A DNA stretch of 64,000 bases from Tatumella ptyseos ATCC 33301. GTDB taxonomy: Bacteria > Pseudomonadota > Gammaproteobacteria > Enterobacterales > Enterobacteriaceae. The stretch's first letter is position 1. Every line of letters starts with the position of its first letter. This document shows, one piece after another, positions 10,520 to 22,866 of the stretch. The position numbers were made by a program, and so were the translations under genes. The stretch covers positions 62,001-126,000 of the forward strand of contig NZ_JMPR01000020.1 in assembly GCF_000735525.1 (NCBI RefSeq), in the 5' to 3' direction. The notes under the pieces were generated by a model, which saw nothing but the letters and a program-made list of their open reading frames with translations, made no database searches and was not told the DNA's origin.

Positions 10520-11707
10520 ATGGAAACCCCTGAAAGGATGCCTGCGAAAGGCAATACCGTATTTATCTTTTTTATGCTGGTCACCTTTTTTGTCAGTATT
10601 GCCGGGGCATTGCAGGCTCCCACGCTGAGCTTGTTTCTTAGTCACGAACTGCACGCAAAACCGTTTATGGTCGGCGCATTTTTTACTGTTAATGCAGTGA
10701 CGGGAATTATTGTCAGCTTTCTGCTGGCCCGACGGTCAGATAAACAGGGAGACAGACGAAATTTACTGATGCTTTGCTGCCTGATGGCGCTCGGCAACGC
10801 GATTGTCTTCGCCTTTACCCGCAGTTACTGGGTGCTGATCACACTCGGACTGATACTGTCGGCCTTTTCCACTGTCGTGATGCCTCAGATTTTTGCCCTC
10901 GCCCGGGAATATGCGGATCACACTTCCCGTGAAGTGGTGATGTTCAGTTCGCTGATGCGTGCCCAGATGTCACTGGCGTGGGTCATTGGCCCGCCCATTT
11001 CTTTTGCGCTGGCCCTGAATTATGGCTTTATTGCGCTCTATCTGGTGGCGGCCTGTTTATTCTTACTGGCGCTCGGGTTTATACGTTTTACTCTGCCTTC
11101 CGTACCGAAAGTTTTCCCCCCGACGGATATTGCCCGTAGTGCGGTGACCGGCTGGAAAAACAGCCATGTCCGTCGCCTGTTTATCGCCTCTGTCCTGATG
11201 TGGACCTGCAATCTGATGTATATCATCGACATGCCGCTCTATATCAGTCAAACCCTCGGGATGCCGGAGAAAATGGCCGGTGTCTTTATGGGAACAGCCG
11301 CGGGGCTGGAAATACCGATCATGCTGCTGGCCGGATTACTGGCTAAACGGATCGGCAAACGTCCACTGGTACTGCTGGCGGTGATGGCCGGGGCACTGTT
11401 TTACCCGGGCATGCTGATTTTCCCTACCCGCGGAGCGATGCTGGCTTTACAGCTATTAAATGCTGTTTTTATCGGCATCGTTGCCGGTCTGGTCATGCTC
11501 TGGTTCCAGGATCTGATGCCGGGTAAAGCGGGCGCTGCGACGACGATGTTTACCAATTCCGTATCGACCGGGATGATTTTTGCCGGATTATTACAGGGGA
11601 GTCTCAGTGACTGGCTGGGACATCGGGCCATTTACTGGCTGGCCTCGGGGCTGATCCTGCTGGCATTGGTACTGATATGGCGGGTGAAAGAGCCTGTTGA
11701 GGGCTGA
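10520..11707 (+). CDS. setA: SetA/SetB-family sugar efflux transporter (MFS)
   Basis: This 395-residue major facilitator protein (E. coli SetA 392) has about twelve hydrophobic segments and the loop motif ARRSDKQGDRRNLL typical of the family. Set proteins export glucose, lactose and analogues, and E. coli SetA helps cells survive sugar-phosphate stress. Its place between thiB and leuD is that of setA in E. coli, which supports the symbol. The usual regulators sgrR/sgrS are missing, so its control here may differ. SetB is the main alternative name. Confidence 0.85.
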   Translation: METPERMPAKGNTVFIFFMLVTFFVSIAGALQAPTLSLFLSHELHAKPFMVGAFFTVNAVTGIIVSFLLARRSDKQGDRRNLLMLCCLMALGNAIVFAFTRSYWVLITLGLILSAFSTVVMPQIFALAREYADHTSREVVMFSSLMRAQMSLAWVIGPPISFALALNYGFIALYLVAACLFLLALGFIRFTLPSVPKVFPPTDIARSAVTGWKNSHVRRLFIASVLMWTCNLMYIIDMPLYISQTLGMPEKMAGVFMGTAAGLEIPIMLLAGLLAKRIGKRPLVLLAVMAGALFYPGMLIFPTRGAMLALQLLNAVFIGIVAGLVMLWFQDLMPGKAGAATTMFTNSVSTGMIFAGLLQGSLSDWLGHRAIYWLASGLILLALVLIWRVKEPVEG

Positions 11708-11710
11708 TTT

Positions 11711-11727
11711 ACCCCCTCCGGAGGGGA
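11711..11727. terminator. Possible hairpin between setA and leuD
   Basis: CCCCTCCGGAGGGG is a short perfect palindrome in the 53-bp gap between two convergent genes. There is no clear T-run, so the termination role is inferred from position only. Confidence 0.3.
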
Positions 11728-11760
11728 GGGGGAAGTGCTAAAACTGTGGCTCAGTGCGAC

Positions 11761-12366
11761 TTAACGCAGGAAAGCAGGCTGTGCAGACTCGTACGAGGAA
11801 ATAGCATCTTCATGCTGCAAGGTCAGACCGATGCTATCCAGTCCATTGATCATGCAATGGCGGCGGAAGCTGTCCAGAGTAAACGGATAGACTTTGTCAC
11901 CGGCAGTGATCACCAGTTTCTCCAGGTCTACGACAAATTCGATGCCCGGTTCGGCTTTCACCAGACGGAACAGCTCGTCCACTTCAGCGTCGGTCAGCGT
12001 GACCGGCAAAAGCTGGTTGTTGAAGCTGTTTCCGTAAAAAATATCGGCGAAAGAAGGCGCGATCACCACACGGAATCCAAAGTCAGTCAGCGCCCAGGGG
12101 GCATGTTCGCGTGATGATCCGCAGCCAAAGTTTTCACGAGCCAGCAGAATGCTGGCACCTTTAAACTCAGGCTTATTCAGCACAAATTCCGGGTTAGGCA
12201 CCTGACCGGCATCATCCAGAAAACGCCAGTCATTAAACAGATGTTGCCCGAAACCGGTACGGGTCACTTTCTGTAAAAATTGCTTAGGAATAATGGCATC
12301 GGTATCGACGTTAGCCGCATCCAGCGGGGCAACAATGCCGGTATGTTGTGTAAATTTACTGGCCAT
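11761..12366 (-). CDS. leuD: LeuD, isopropylmalate isomerase small subunit
   Basis: LeuD pairs with LeuC to isomerise 2-isopropylmalate to 3-isopropylmalate in leucine synthesis. It is 201 residues, as in E. coli. The conserved stretches [11 protein letters not shown] and [15 protein letters not shown] of the swivel domain are present. It is the last gene of leuABCD, starting 10 bp after leuC. Confidence 0.97.
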   Translation of the reverse strand: MASKFTQHTGIVAPLDAANVDTDAIIPKQFLQKVTRTGFGQHLFNDWRFLDDAGQVPNPEFVLNKPEFKGASILLARENFGCGSSREHAPWALTDFGFRVVIAPSFADIFYGNSFNNQLLPVTLTDAEVDELFRLVKAEPGIEFVVDLEKLVITAGDKVYPFTLDSFRRHCMINGLDSIGLTLQHEDAISSYESAQPAFLR

Positions 12367-12376
12367 AAAATATTCC

Positions 12377-13777
12377 TTAATTCAGTTCACGAATGTCGGC
12401 GAAGCGACCGGTGACGGCGGCAGCGGCAGCCATTGCCGGGCTGACCAGGTGAGTACGTCCGCCACGACCCTGACGACCTTCGAAGTTACGGTTGCTGGTC
12501 GAGGCACAACGCTCACCGGCGTTCAGGCGGTCATTATTCATCGCCAGACACATGGAACATCCGGGCAAACGCCATTCAAACCCGGCATCGATAAATATTT
12601 TGTCCAGGCCTTCTTCTTCCGCCTGTGCTTTGACGGGACCGGAGCCCGGGACGACCATGGCAACGATCCCCGGAGCGACCTTACGTCCCTTCGCAATCGC
12701 GGCCGCTGCCCGTAAATCTTCGATACGTGAGTTAGTACAGGAACCGATAAAGACTTTATCGATGGCAACGTCGGTCAGTTTGACTCCCGCATCCAGCCCC
12801 ATATAAGCCAGTGCTTTCTCCGCTGAAGCGCGTTCGACCGGATCGCTGAAGGATTCCGGTGCCGGAATCGGCTGGTTAATTGCAATCACCTGGCCCGGGT
12901 TAGTCCCCCAGGTGACCTGTGGGGCAATGTCGGCGGCATCCAGGGTGACGACAGAGTCAAAAACGGCATCACTGTCTGATTTCAGGCCCTGCCAGTAGGC
13001 CACAGCCTGTTCCCATTTCTCTCCTGTCGGCGAGAACTGACGCCCTTTCAGGTAATTAAAGGTAGTTTCATCCGGCGCGACCAGGCCTGCTTTGGCTCCC
13101 ATTTCGATAGCCATGTTGCACAGGGTCATCCGGCCTTCCATGCTCAGTGCTTCGATTGCCGGACCACAGAACTCGACGACATGACCGGTACCGCCAGCGC
13201 TGCCGGTTTTACCGATCACGGCCAGCACGATATCTTTTGCAGTGATACCCGGAGCGGCATCTCCGGTGACTTCAATTTTCATGGTCTTAGCACGACCCTG
13301 TTTCAGGGTCTGGGTGGCCATGACATGTTCGACTTCTGAGGTACCGATACCAAAGGCCAGCGAACCGAACGCGCCGTGGGTCGCCGTATGGGAGTCACCA
13401 CAGACAATGGTCATTCCCGGCAGCGTCATACCCTGCTCAGGGCCAATGACATGCACAATGCCCTGGAAGGGATGATTCAGGTCATATAACTGTACGCCGA
13501 ACTCTTCGCAGTTTTTAATTAATTCCTGCATCTGAATACGTGCCATCTCACCGGAGGCATTAATGTCACGGGTCTCTGTAGAGACGTTGTGATCCATGGT
13601 GGCGAACGTTTTTGAAGGCTGACGTAACTGGCGTCCCTGTGCCCGCAGGCCATCAAATGCCTGCGGAGAGGTCACTTCATGGACCAGGTGACGGTCGATA
13701 TACAGTAACGGTGTTTCATTAGGGGCTTCATAAACGACATGTGCATCAAATAACTTCTGGTATAAGGTCTTGCTCAT
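12377..13777 (-). CDS. leuC: LeuC, isopropylmalate isomerase large subunit
   Basis: LeuC carries the [4Fe-4S] cluster of isopropylmalate isomerase. The 466 residues match the E. coli length. Cluster-binding cysteines are visible in GSCTNSR and PGCSMC, and the aconitase-family motif [12 protein letters not shown] is present. The gene starts 2 bp after leuB, within leuABCD. Confidence 0.97.
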   Translation of the reverse strand: MSKTLYQKLFDAHVVYEAPNETPLLYIDRHLVHEVTSPQAFDGLRAQGRQLRQPSKTFATMDHNVSTETRDINASGEMARIQMQELIKNCEEFGVQLYDLNHPFQGIVHVIGPEQGMTLPGMTIVCGDSHTATHGAFGSLAFGIGTSEVEHVMATQTLKQGRAKTMKIEVTGDAAPGITAKDIVLAVIGKTGSAGGTGHVVEFCGPAIEALSMEGRMTLCNMAIEMGAKAGLVAPDETTFNYLKGRQFSPTGEKWEQAVAYWQGLKSDSDAVFDSVVTLDAADIAPQVTWGTNPGQVIAINQPIPAPESFSDPVERASAEKALAYMGLDAGVKLTDVAIDKVFIGSCTNSRIEDLRAAAAIAKGRKVAPGIVAMVVPGSGPVKAQAEEEGLDKIFIDAGFEWRLPGCSMCLAMNNDRLNAGERCASTSNRNFEGRQGRGGRTHLVSPAMAAAAAVTGRFADIRELN

Positions 13778-13779
13778 TT

Positions 13780-16439
<2,660 letters not shown>

Positions 16440-16483
16440 ATTCGTAGATTCCTTAAGTGTTTTTGGCACCGGCCAGCGGGTAT

Positions 16484-16508
16484 AAAAAAACCCGCGCTGC
16501 GGCGCGGG
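16484..16508 (-). terminator. leu operon attenuator terminator
   Basis: On the minus strand CCCGCGC and GCGCGGG form a strong stem with a four-base loop, followed by seven T residues. It lies between the leuL stop and the leuA start, as expected for a transcription attenuator controlled by translation of the leucine-rich leader. Confidence 0.93.
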
Positions 16509-16530
16509 TTTTTCTGTTTTCAGGCCCGAA

Positions 16531-16614
16531 TCATTTATTAATTCCGCCCGCAACACTACCGCGCATATTTAATGCGAGAAGTAGTAGTCCTGCGAGGCGG
16601 ATAAAACGAATCAT
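16531..16614 (-). CDS. leuL: LeuL, leu operon leader peptide
   Basis: The 27-residue ORF starts [16 protein letters not shown] and holds four leucine codons in a row (CTA CTA CTT CTC) plus two more nearby. This matches E. coli LeuL, which has VRFIGLLLLNA at the same place. When charged leucyl-tRNA is scarce, a ribosome stalled at these codons would prevent formation of the downstream terminator at 16484-16508. Several control codons are CTA, a rare leucine codon in enterobacteria, which should heighten sensitivity. Confidence 0.95.
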   Translation of the reverse strand: MIRFIRLAGLLLLALNMRGSVAGGINK

Positions 16615-16646
16615 TAGCTCAGACCCAATAAATAAAGTATGCCTAT

Positions 16647-16676
16647 ATTGGTACTGTAAACGCTGCCTGATGTCAA
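16647..16676 (-). promoter_or_regulatory. Candidate leu operon promoter
   Basis: A consensus -35 TTGACA lies at 16676-16671 on the minus strand. The -10 element is weak: TACCAA with 17-bp spacing, or TATAGG slightly further on. The element sits about 35-60 bp upstream of the leuL start, as in E. coli and Salmonella. Confidence 0.7.
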
Positions 16677-16679
16677 CCT

Positions 16680-17262
16680 TATTGGGGCAGGAATAAATTC
16701 CGGGAGAAAGACGAATATTCTGCATTTTTACCGGCAGAGAGAGCTCTGTCATGTACAGACGGGACTTTCCACAAGTCACCGGCTGGAAAGCGTGGCGCCC
16801 CTAACGATGATAACCGCATAATATATTGATATTTATTGTTTTTATTTTACCTTTGCCCTGGCATAAAAGGTGGGGTTTTTATGGGTAGCTAGTGAAATAT
16901 ATCGGAATATTAAGTTTTTTCAGTAAATGACTTCGCTTGTTGGCAATTATTCCGAACAGGGCGCTGACATTCACGAGAATATAAAAAAGCTAAATTTAAT
17001 AACTCTCTGCGATTAAATAAAAATACAGGATATTTAACTAATAACTTTGCCTCATCCGCTATTATTCTGAGCCCTGAGTTACAGATAGCAGGAGCTTTTA
17101 TTAACTCTTCCGCTGGCTTCTCCCGGCAGAGGTTTGCCTGAGGTCGTTTCTGCGGTTATGTTAACCACAACAAAAACCGATAATAAAATGCCCGCTATGC
17201 TGTTTAAACGTAATAAAGCAACCCTTTCCCTGTTCTGAGGGGCGGTTTTGCGCGTTACGTCG
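16680..17262. other. leuL-ilvI intergenic region, AT-rich, no gene seen
   Basis: E. coli has leuO (about 314 codons) in this interval. Here there are under 600 bases, and no LysR-type coding sequence or recognisable remnant in either direction. The middle part (about 16800-17200) is AT-rich with A/T tracts such as those bound by Lrp upstream of ilvIH in E. coli. Lrp sites are plausible but not identified. Confidence 0.6.
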
Positions 17263-17292
17263 TTGACGGAAGGTTGTGCTGGTGAATTATAG
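17263..17292 (+). promoter_or_regulatory. Candidate ilvIH promoter
   Basis: TTGACG at 17263-17268 and TTATAG at 17287-17292 are separated by 18 bp. This would give a leader of about 30 bases before the ilvI start, with a strong GGAGG site five bases before the ATG at 17328. Confidence 0.6.
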
Positions 17293-17327
17293 GTATCCGT
17301 GAGTTCAGTGTTTACCTGGAGGAAAGA

Positions 17328-19049
17328 ATGGAGATGTTGTCAGGGGCCGAGATGGTCATCCGATCGTTGATCGATCAGGGCGTAAAACAGGTATTTGGTT
17401 ATCCCGGAGGGGCAGTGCTGGATATTTATGATGCACTACAAACCGTTGGTGGTGTTGACCATATCCTTGTGCGTCATGAGCAGGCAGCGGTACATATGGC
17501 GGATGCACTGGCCCGTGCCACCGGTGAAACGGGGGTTGTACTGGTAACCTCCGGCCCTGGCGCGACCAATGCGATCACCGGTATTGCGACGGCGTATATG
17601 GATTCGATTCCGATGGTGGTGCTTTCCGGACAGGTTGCCTCTTCACTGATCGGCAGTGATGCCTTCCAGGAGTGCGATATGGTCGGAATTTCACGGCCTA
17701 TCGTCAAACACAGCTTTCTGGTCAATAAAGCCGAAGAGATTCCGGCCGTGATCAAAAAAGCCTTCTGGCTGGCATCGTCGGGCCGCCCGGGGCCGGTAGT
17801 GATTGATTTGCCGAAAGATATCCTGAACCCTGCGGCGAAATATTCGTATCAGTGGCCTGAACAGGTGTCTATGCGCTCTTACAATCCGACGACGCAGGGG
17901 CACCGCGGGCAGATTAAACGAGCTTTACAGCAGCTATTAGCTGCCAGAAAGCCGGTTATCTATGCCGGGGGCGGCGTCATCACCGCGGGCGCTGAAAAAG
18001 CGCTGATTCAGTTAGCCGAAGTGCTTAATATTCCGGTGACGACCACGCTGATGGGGTTGGGAGCCTTTCCCGGAACTCACCGCCAGAGTGTCGGTATGCT
18101 GGGCATGCACGGTACCTATGAAGCGAACATGACCATGCATAACGCAGATGTCATTTTTGCTATCGGTGTTCGTTTTGATGATCGTACGACAAATAATCTG
18201 GAAAAATATTGTCCGGATGCCACGGTGATCCATATCGATATTGACCCGACCTCTATTTCTAAAACTGTGATGGCGGATATTCCCGTCGTCGGTGATGCTG
18301 CCCTGGTGCTTCAGCAGATGTTGGAATTGCTGCCGGCGGAAGGGGCGGATAACGCAGAAAACGCTGACTGGTGGGCACAGATTGAAACGTGGCGCGCACG
18401 CCACTGCCTGGCGTTTGACAAACATTCCCCGACCATCAAACCGCAGGCTGCCATTGATGCGCTGTGGCGTCTGACCGGCGGCGAGGCTTATGTGGCGTCT
18501 GATGTCGGCCAGCATCAGATGTTTGCAGCGCTGCATTACCGCTTTAATAAACCACGACGCTGGATCAACTCCGGAGGTCTGGGCACTATGGGGTTCGGCC
18601 TGCCGGCGGCTTTGGGCGTGAAAATGGCACTGCCGGAAGCCACCGTCGTCTGTGTGACAGGCGATGGCAGTATTCAGATGAATATTCAGGAGTTGTCGAC
18701 GGCCTCACAATACAATCTGCCGGTGCTGATACTGAATCTGAACAATGGCTATCTGGGGATGGTCAAGCAGTGGCAGGATATGATCTATTCCGGTCGCCAC
18801 TCGCAATCCTATATGGAATCATTACCTGATTTTGTGCGTCTGGCAGAGGCCTATGGCCATGTGGGGATGGTCATTGATAAACCGGAAGAGCTGGATGAAA
18901 AAATGGCAGAGGCCCTGGCGATTGTGGCCAGTGGCCGGCTGGTGTTTCTGGATGTCCGTGTCGATGGCAGTGAGCATGTCTACCCGATGCTGGTACGCGG
19001 GGGAGCGATGAAGGATATGTGGTTAAGCAAAACGGAGAGGACAGAATAA
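17328..19049 (+). CDS. ilvI: IlvI, acetohydroxyacid synthase III catalytic subunit
   Basis: IlvI with IlvH forms the valine-sensitive acetohydroxyacid synthase III, which makes acetolactate and acetohydroxybutyrate for valine, leucine and isoleucine. It has 573 residues (E. coli 574). The conserved glutamate region [12 protein letters not shown] and the thiamine diphosphate/Mg motif starting GDGSIQMN and ending LNNGYLG are present. The stop overlaps the ilvH start by one base (TAATG). E. coli ilvIH is activated by Lrp and repressed by leucine. Confidence 0.97.
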   Translation: MEMLSGAEMVIRSLIDQGVKQVFGYPGGAVLDIYDALQTVGGVDHILVRHEQAAVHMADALARATGETGVVLVTSGPGATNAITGIATAYMDSIPMVVLSGQVASSLIGSDAFQECDMVGISRPIVKHSFLVNKAEEIPAVIKKAFWLASSGRPGPVVIDLPKDILNPAAKYSYQWPEQVSMRSYNPTTQGHRGQIKRALQQLLAARKPVIYAGGGVITAGAEKALIQLAEVLNIPVTTTLMGLGAFPGTHRQSVGMLGMHGTYEANMTMHNADVIFAIGVRFDDRTTNNLEKYCPDATVIHIDIDPTSISKTVMADIPVVGDAALVLQQMLELLPAEGADNAENADWWAQIETWRARHCLAFDKHSPTIKPQAAIDALWRLTGGEAYVASDVGQHQMFAALHYRFNKPRRWINSGGLGTMGFGLPAALGVKMALPEATVVCVTGDGSIQMNIQELSTASQYNLPVLILNLNNGYLGMVKQWQDMIYSGRHSQSYMESLPDFVRLAEAYGHVGMVIDKPEELDEKMAEALAIVASGRLVFLDVRVDGSEHVYPMLVRGGAMKDMWLSKTERTE

Positions 19050-19540
19050 TGCGCCGTATTTTATCGGTATTACTTGAGAACGAATCAGGGGCATTATCCC
19101 GCGTGGTTGGCCTGTTTTCCCAGCGGGGCTATAACATTGAGAGCCTGACCGTCGCTCCAACCGAAGACCCGACGCTGTCACGGATGACTATCCAGACGGT
19201 GGGTGATGAAAAGGTTCTGGAGCAGATCGAGAAACAACTGCATAAGCTGGTTGATGTTTTACGTGTCAGTGAACTCGGCCAGGGGCCGCATGTTGAGCGT
19301 GAAATTATGCTGGTGAAGGTGAAAGCTGAAGGTGCGCAGCGTGAAGAGGTCAAACGTTGTGCCGATATCTTCCGCGGCCAAATCATTGATGTGACAGCGA
19401 CTTTGTATACGTTACAGCTGACAGGGACCAGCGAAAAGCTGGATGCCTGTCTGAGCGCATTACGCGCGGTAACGGAAATTGCCGAAGTTGTGCGTTCCGG
19501 TGTTGTGGGCGTTTCCCGCGGCGAACGCACTATTGGCTAA
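19049..19540 (+). CDS. ilvH: IlvH, acetohydroxyacid synthase III regulatory subunit
   Basis: IlvH is the valine-binding regulatory subunit. The ATG at 19049 gives 163 residues, exactly the E. coli length, and begins [33 protein letters not shown], a typical ACT domain. An earlier in-frame start within ilvI is less likely. The ATG overlaps the ilvI stop, and a terminator follows 35 bp after the gene. Confidence 0.97.
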   Translation: MRRILSVLLENESGALSRVVGLFSQRGYNIESLTVAPTEDPTLSRMTIQTVGDEKVLEQIEKQLHKLVDVLRVSELGQGPHVEREIMLVKVKAEGAQREEVKRCADIFRGQIIDVTATLYTLQLTGTSEKLDACLSALRAVTEIAEVVRSGVVGVSRGERTIG

Positions 19541-19574
19541 CGCCAGGCGTCACTCTCTGCCATGATGATCATCA

Positions 19575-19600
19575 GGCCCGGGCGACCCGGGCCTTTTTTA
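19575..19600 (+). terminator. ilvIH intrinsic terminator
   Basis: GGCCCGGG and CCCGGGCC form an 8-bp stem with a short loop, followed by six T residues. It separates ilvIH from cra. Confidence 0.9.
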
Positions 19601-19722
19601 TGGTCACGGTTTACAATAAAAAAGTTGCCGGTGGCGGTTATCTGCGCTTAGATACGGAAGATAAAGGAATATCCCGCTGAGAGTGCTTATCCTGACGGGA
19701 CAACGTGTGCAATGGGGTGAGA

Positions 19723-20733
19723 GTGAAACTGGATGAAATTGCTCGTCTTGCGGGAGTGTCGCGAACGACCGCGAGTTATGTCATCAATGGCAAAGCCAGA
19801 CAATACCGGGTCAGTGAAAAAACGGTAGAGAAGGTGATGGCTATTGTCCGGGAATATAACTATCAGCCGAATGCCGTTGCCGCAGGATTACGCGCAGGCC
19901 GGACCCGCTCTATCGGGCTGGTGATCCCTGATCTGGAAAATACCAGCTATACGCGTATTGCTAACTATCTGGAACGTCAGGCCAGACAACGCGGTTATCA
20001 GTTACTGATAGCCTGCTCAGAAGATCAGCCGGATAACGAAATTCGCTGCATCGAACATTTGCTGCAACGTCAGATAGATGCCCTGATAGTCTCAACGTCA
20101 CTGCCCCCGGAACATCCTTTTTATCAACACTGGGTGGGGAAATCATTGCCGATTATCGCCCTTGACCGCGCCCTCGACCGTGAGAATTTCACCAGCGTCG
20201 TCGGTGCTGACCAGGACGATGCCTTCTCCCTGGCCCGGGAATTACGTAAACAACCGATCAGTGATGTCCTTTTCCTGGGGGCATTACCTGAGCTATCTGT
20301 CAGCTACCTGCGTGAACAGGGGTTTCGTCAGGCCTGGGAAGGGGATGAACGGCGGGTTCAGTTTATCTACAGTAATAGTTTTGAACGGAGTATTGCCGCA
20401 GATACGTTTGTCCGCTTTTTAAGTGAAAATGACATGCCGGCGGCAGTATTTACGACCTCTTTCGGATTATTACAGGGGATGATGGACGCCTGCCTTCGCG
20501 TGCACGGCCATTTGCCCGCGCATGTCTCAATTGCGACATTCGGAGATAATGAATTACTGGATTTTCTGGAATGCCCGGTTTTGTCGGCAGGTCAGCGCCA
20601 TCGTGATGTAGCGGAACGGGTACTGGAATTAGTGCTGGCAAGTCTTGATGAGCCTTGTAAACCGAAGCCCGGGCTGACACGTATTCGTCGCAATCTTTAT
20701 CAGCGTGGCCGTCTCGGACGTCGTCCTCAGTAA
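19723..20733 (+). CDS. cra: Cra (FruR), catabolite repressor/activator
   Basis: Cra is a LacI-family regulator that senses fructose-1-phosphate and related sugar phosphates and balances glycolysis with gluconeogenesis. A GTG start at 19723 gives 336 residues (E. coli 334) and the N-terminus (M)[22 protein letters not shown], the helix-turn-helix. The upstream ATG would add six residues foreign to the family. The sugar-binding domain with [16 protein letters not shown] and GADQDDA is intact. It lies between ilvH and mraZ, as in E. coli. Confidence 0.96.
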   Translation: MKLDEIARLAGVSRTTASYVINGKARQYRVSEKTVEKVMAIVREYNYQPNAVAAGLRAGRTRSIGLVIPDLENTSYTRIANYLERQARQRGYQLLIACSEDQPDNEIRCIEHLLQRQIDALIVSTSLPPEHPFYQHWVGKSLPIIALDRALDRENFTSVVGADQDDAFSLARELRKQPISDVLFLGALPELSVSYLREQGFRQAWEGDERRVQFIYSNSFERSIAADTFVRFLSENDMPAAVFTTSFGLLQGMMDACLRVHGHLPAHVSIATFGDNELLDFLECPVLSAGQRHRDVAERVLELVLASLDEPCKPKPGLTRIRRNLYQRGRLGRRPQ

Positions 20734-21042
20734 TACGGCTGGCGGCGGAAGATCTTAGAATAATGCCAGGTTTTCTGCCGCATCCTTCATTTTACAAATA
20801 TCGTGCCGATCACGCTGTGCTTCCCCTAAGAAATTCCTTAAAATAACATTTATGAGGGTGCCGTACGAAGTTCACCCTTTTGTTGCTTTTTGCCGCTGTT
20901 TTTGAAGCCTTCCTCGCCATTTTCTCAAATTTCTTTAATTATTCATCAGGTTAATACTATCTGTACTGTTTTTTGTTCGTTTTACCTCTGGATTTCAGCG
21001 AATTCACGGCAGGAAATAATGTTATTAAGCGACCGTTGTCGC
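20734..21042. other. cra-mraZ intergenic region
   Basis: About 300 bases rich in T-tracts on the plus strand. I see no coding sequence with a ribosome-binding site or family resemblance. The right end carries the dcw promoter (next entry). Confidence 0.6.
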
Positions 21043-21072
21043 TTGACAAGGATTTCGTCCGCTCCGTACACT
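21043..21072 (+). promoter_or_regulatory. Pmra, main promoter of the dcw cluster
   Basis: TTGACA at 21043-21048 and TACACT at 21067-21072 are separated by 18 bp, about 60 bp upstream of mraZ. The position matches the Pmra promoter of E. coli, which drives much of the division and cell-wall cluster. Confidence 0.85.
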
Positions 21073-21079
21073 CAATCAG

Positions 21080-21104
21080 TGGTAAAATGTGGGATAAAGT
21101 GGTG
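21080..21104 (+). promoter_or_regulatory. MraZ-binding repeats
   Basis: Three five-base repeats TGGTA, TGGGA and TGGTG are each separated by exactly five bases, just downstream of Pmra. MraZ of E. coli represses its own operon through TGGGN repeats with this spacing. Two of the three deviate from TGGGN at the fourth base. Confidence 0.7.
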
Positions 21105-21133
21105 AAACAGGTTAACTGAGGGCAACGACAGTT

Positions 21134-21589
21134 ATGTTTCGTGGGGCAACGCAGGTTAATCTTGACGGTAAAGGCCGTATAGCTGTCCCTACACGCTATC
21201 GGGAAATACTGATTGGAGAATCTCAGGGACAAATGGTGTGCACCATTGACCTCCATCAGCCCTGCCTGCTGCTTTATACCTTGCCCGAATGGGAAGTCAT
21301 TGAACGAAAGCTCTCACGCCTTTCTACCATGAATCCGGCAGAACGTCGTGTTCAGCGGTTGTTATTGGGGCATGCCAGTGAATGTCAGATGGATAATGCC
21401 GGACGACTCTTACTCGCCAGTACTCTGAGACAACACGCCGGTTTACAGAAAGAAATTATGCTGGTCGGTCAGTTCAACAAGTTTGAGCTGTGGGATAAAC
21501 CGGCCTGGTATCAACAAATCAGGGAAGATATCGAATCAGAATCGGCTCAGGGGGAACTCTCTGAGCGATTGCAGGATTTATCGTTATAG
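21134..21589 (+). CDS. mraZ: MraZ, transcriptional regulator of the dcw cluster
   Basis: MraZ forms a ring of AbrB-like folds that binds the repeats upstream of its own gene. The 151-residue protein (E. coli 152) has the two conserved motifs, [14 protein letters not shown] near residue 11 and [13 protein letters not shown] near residue 88. First gene of the dcw cluster; rsmH follows after 3 bp. Confidence 0.96.
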   Translation: MFRGATQVNLDGKGRIAVPTRYREILIGESQGQMVCTIDLHQPCLLLYTLPEWEVIERKLSRLSTMNPAERRVQRLLLGHASECQMDNAGRLLLASTLRQHAGLQKEIMLVGQFNKFELWDKPAWYQQIREDIESESAQGELSERLQDLSL

Positions 21590-21592
21590 CCT

Positions 21593-22534
21593 ATGTCGGA
21601 AAATTTTAAACATACGACCGTCCTCTTAGATGAAGCGGTTAACGGACTCAACCTTCAGCCGGAAGGCATCTATATTGATGGAACCTTTGGCCGGGGAGGT
21701 CACTCGCGCCTGATCCTTTCACAATTAGGTGAAAAGGGCCGGTTAATCGCCATCGACAGAGACCCGCAGGCTATTGCAGCAGCCGCCGAAATTACTGACC
21801 CCCGTTTTTCGATTATTCATGGGCCGTTTTCCGGGCTACAGGAATACGTTGAATCGCTCGGATTGAGCGGGAAAATCAACGGGATTTTGCTGGATTTAGG
21901 GGTCTCTTCACCTCAGCTCGATGATGCCGAACGCGGATTTTCCTTTATGCGGGACGGGCCACTGGATATGCGTATGGACCCGACCCGCGGACAGTCCGCC
22001 GCAGAATGGTTACTACAGGCCGAAGAGCAGGATATTGCTTTTGTTCTTAAAGCGTACGGTGAAGAGCGTTTTGCGAAACGAATTGCCAGAGCCATTGTCG
22101 AACGTAACCGCGAGCAGCCAATGACCCGCACAAAGGAACTGGCGGATGTGATTTATCATGCCACTCCGGTGAAGGACAAATTTAAACATCCGGCGACCCG
22201 CAGTTTCCAGGCTATCCGTATCTGGGTGAACAGTGAACTTGAGGAAATTACTCAGGCACTGAAAGGGTCACTGAGCGTACTGGCCCCGGAAGGACGGTTA
22301 TCAATTATCAGTTTCCACTCCCTTGAAGACAGACTGGTAAAGCGTTTTATGCGGGATCAGAGTCGGGGTGTTCAGGTGCCTTCCGGCCTGCCATTGACTG
22401 AAGCTCAGTTAAAATCGCTGGGGGGACGTGAACTGAAAACGCTCGGGAAACTGATCCCGGGAGAACGTGAAGTGAAAGAAAACCCGCGTGCGCGTAGCTC
22501 AGTGTTACGCATTGCGCAGAGGACGGCTGAATGA
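21593..22534 (+). CDS. rsmH: RsmH (MraW), 16S rRNA m4C1402 methyltransferase
   Basis: RsmH methylates N4 of C1402 of 16S rRNA with S-adenosylmethionine. The 313 residues match E. coli. The cofactor motif [12 protein letters not shown] is near residue 27 and ISFHSLEDR near residue 237. The end overlaps the ftsL start (ATGA). Confidence 0.97.
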   Translation: MSENFKHTTVLLDEAVNGLNLQPEGIYIDGTFGRGGHSRLILSQLGEKGRLIAIDRDPQAIAAAAEITDPRFSIIHGPFSGLQEYVESLGLSGKINGILLDLGVSSPQLDDAERGFSFMRDGPLDMRMDPTRGQSAAEWLLQAEEQDIAFVLKAYGEERFAKRIARAIVERNREQPMTRTKELADVIYHATPVKDKFKHPATRSFQAIRIWVNSELEEITQALKGSLSVLAPEGRLSIISFHSLEDRLVKRFMRDQSRGVQVPSGLPLTEAQLKSLGGRELKTLGKLIPGEREVKENPRARSSVLRIAQRTAE

Positions 22535-22851
22535 CAGGGAACGAGCGCCATAGTCTGCCCGGTATTATCGGCGGAGATCTGCTGCGTCACGGAAAGCTGC
22601 CGTTATTACTGCTTATTGCGGTACTGGTCAGTGCGATAATGGTGGTTATCACTACGCATAAGACCCGGCTGCTGACGGCACAACGTGAGCAAATGGTGCT
22701 GGAGCAGGATTCGCTGGATATCGAATGGCGAAACCTGATCCTGGAGGAGAATGCATTAGGGGATCATAGCCGGGTTGAACGGTTGGCTATCGAAAAGCTT
22801 CATATGCAACATGTTGATCCTTCACAGGAAAATATAGTGGTTCAACCATAG
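22531..22851 (+). CDS. ftsL: FtsL, cell division protein
   Basis: FtsL is a bitopic membrane protein that joins FtsB and FtsQ in the divisome. At 106 residues it is shorter than the 121 of E. coli, with a shorter cytoplasmic N-terminus. The membrane segment [18 protein letters not shown] and the downstream periplasmic coiled-coil region are visible. The ATG overlaps the rsmH stop, and ftsI follows after 15 bp. Confidence 0.94.
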   Translation: MTGNERHSLPGIIGGDLLRHGKLPLLLLIAVLVSAIMVVITTHKTRLLTAQREQMVLEQDSLDIEWRNLILEENALGDHSRVERLAIEKLHMQHVDPSQENIVVQP

Positions 22852-22866
22852 GGAATCCATGACTGA

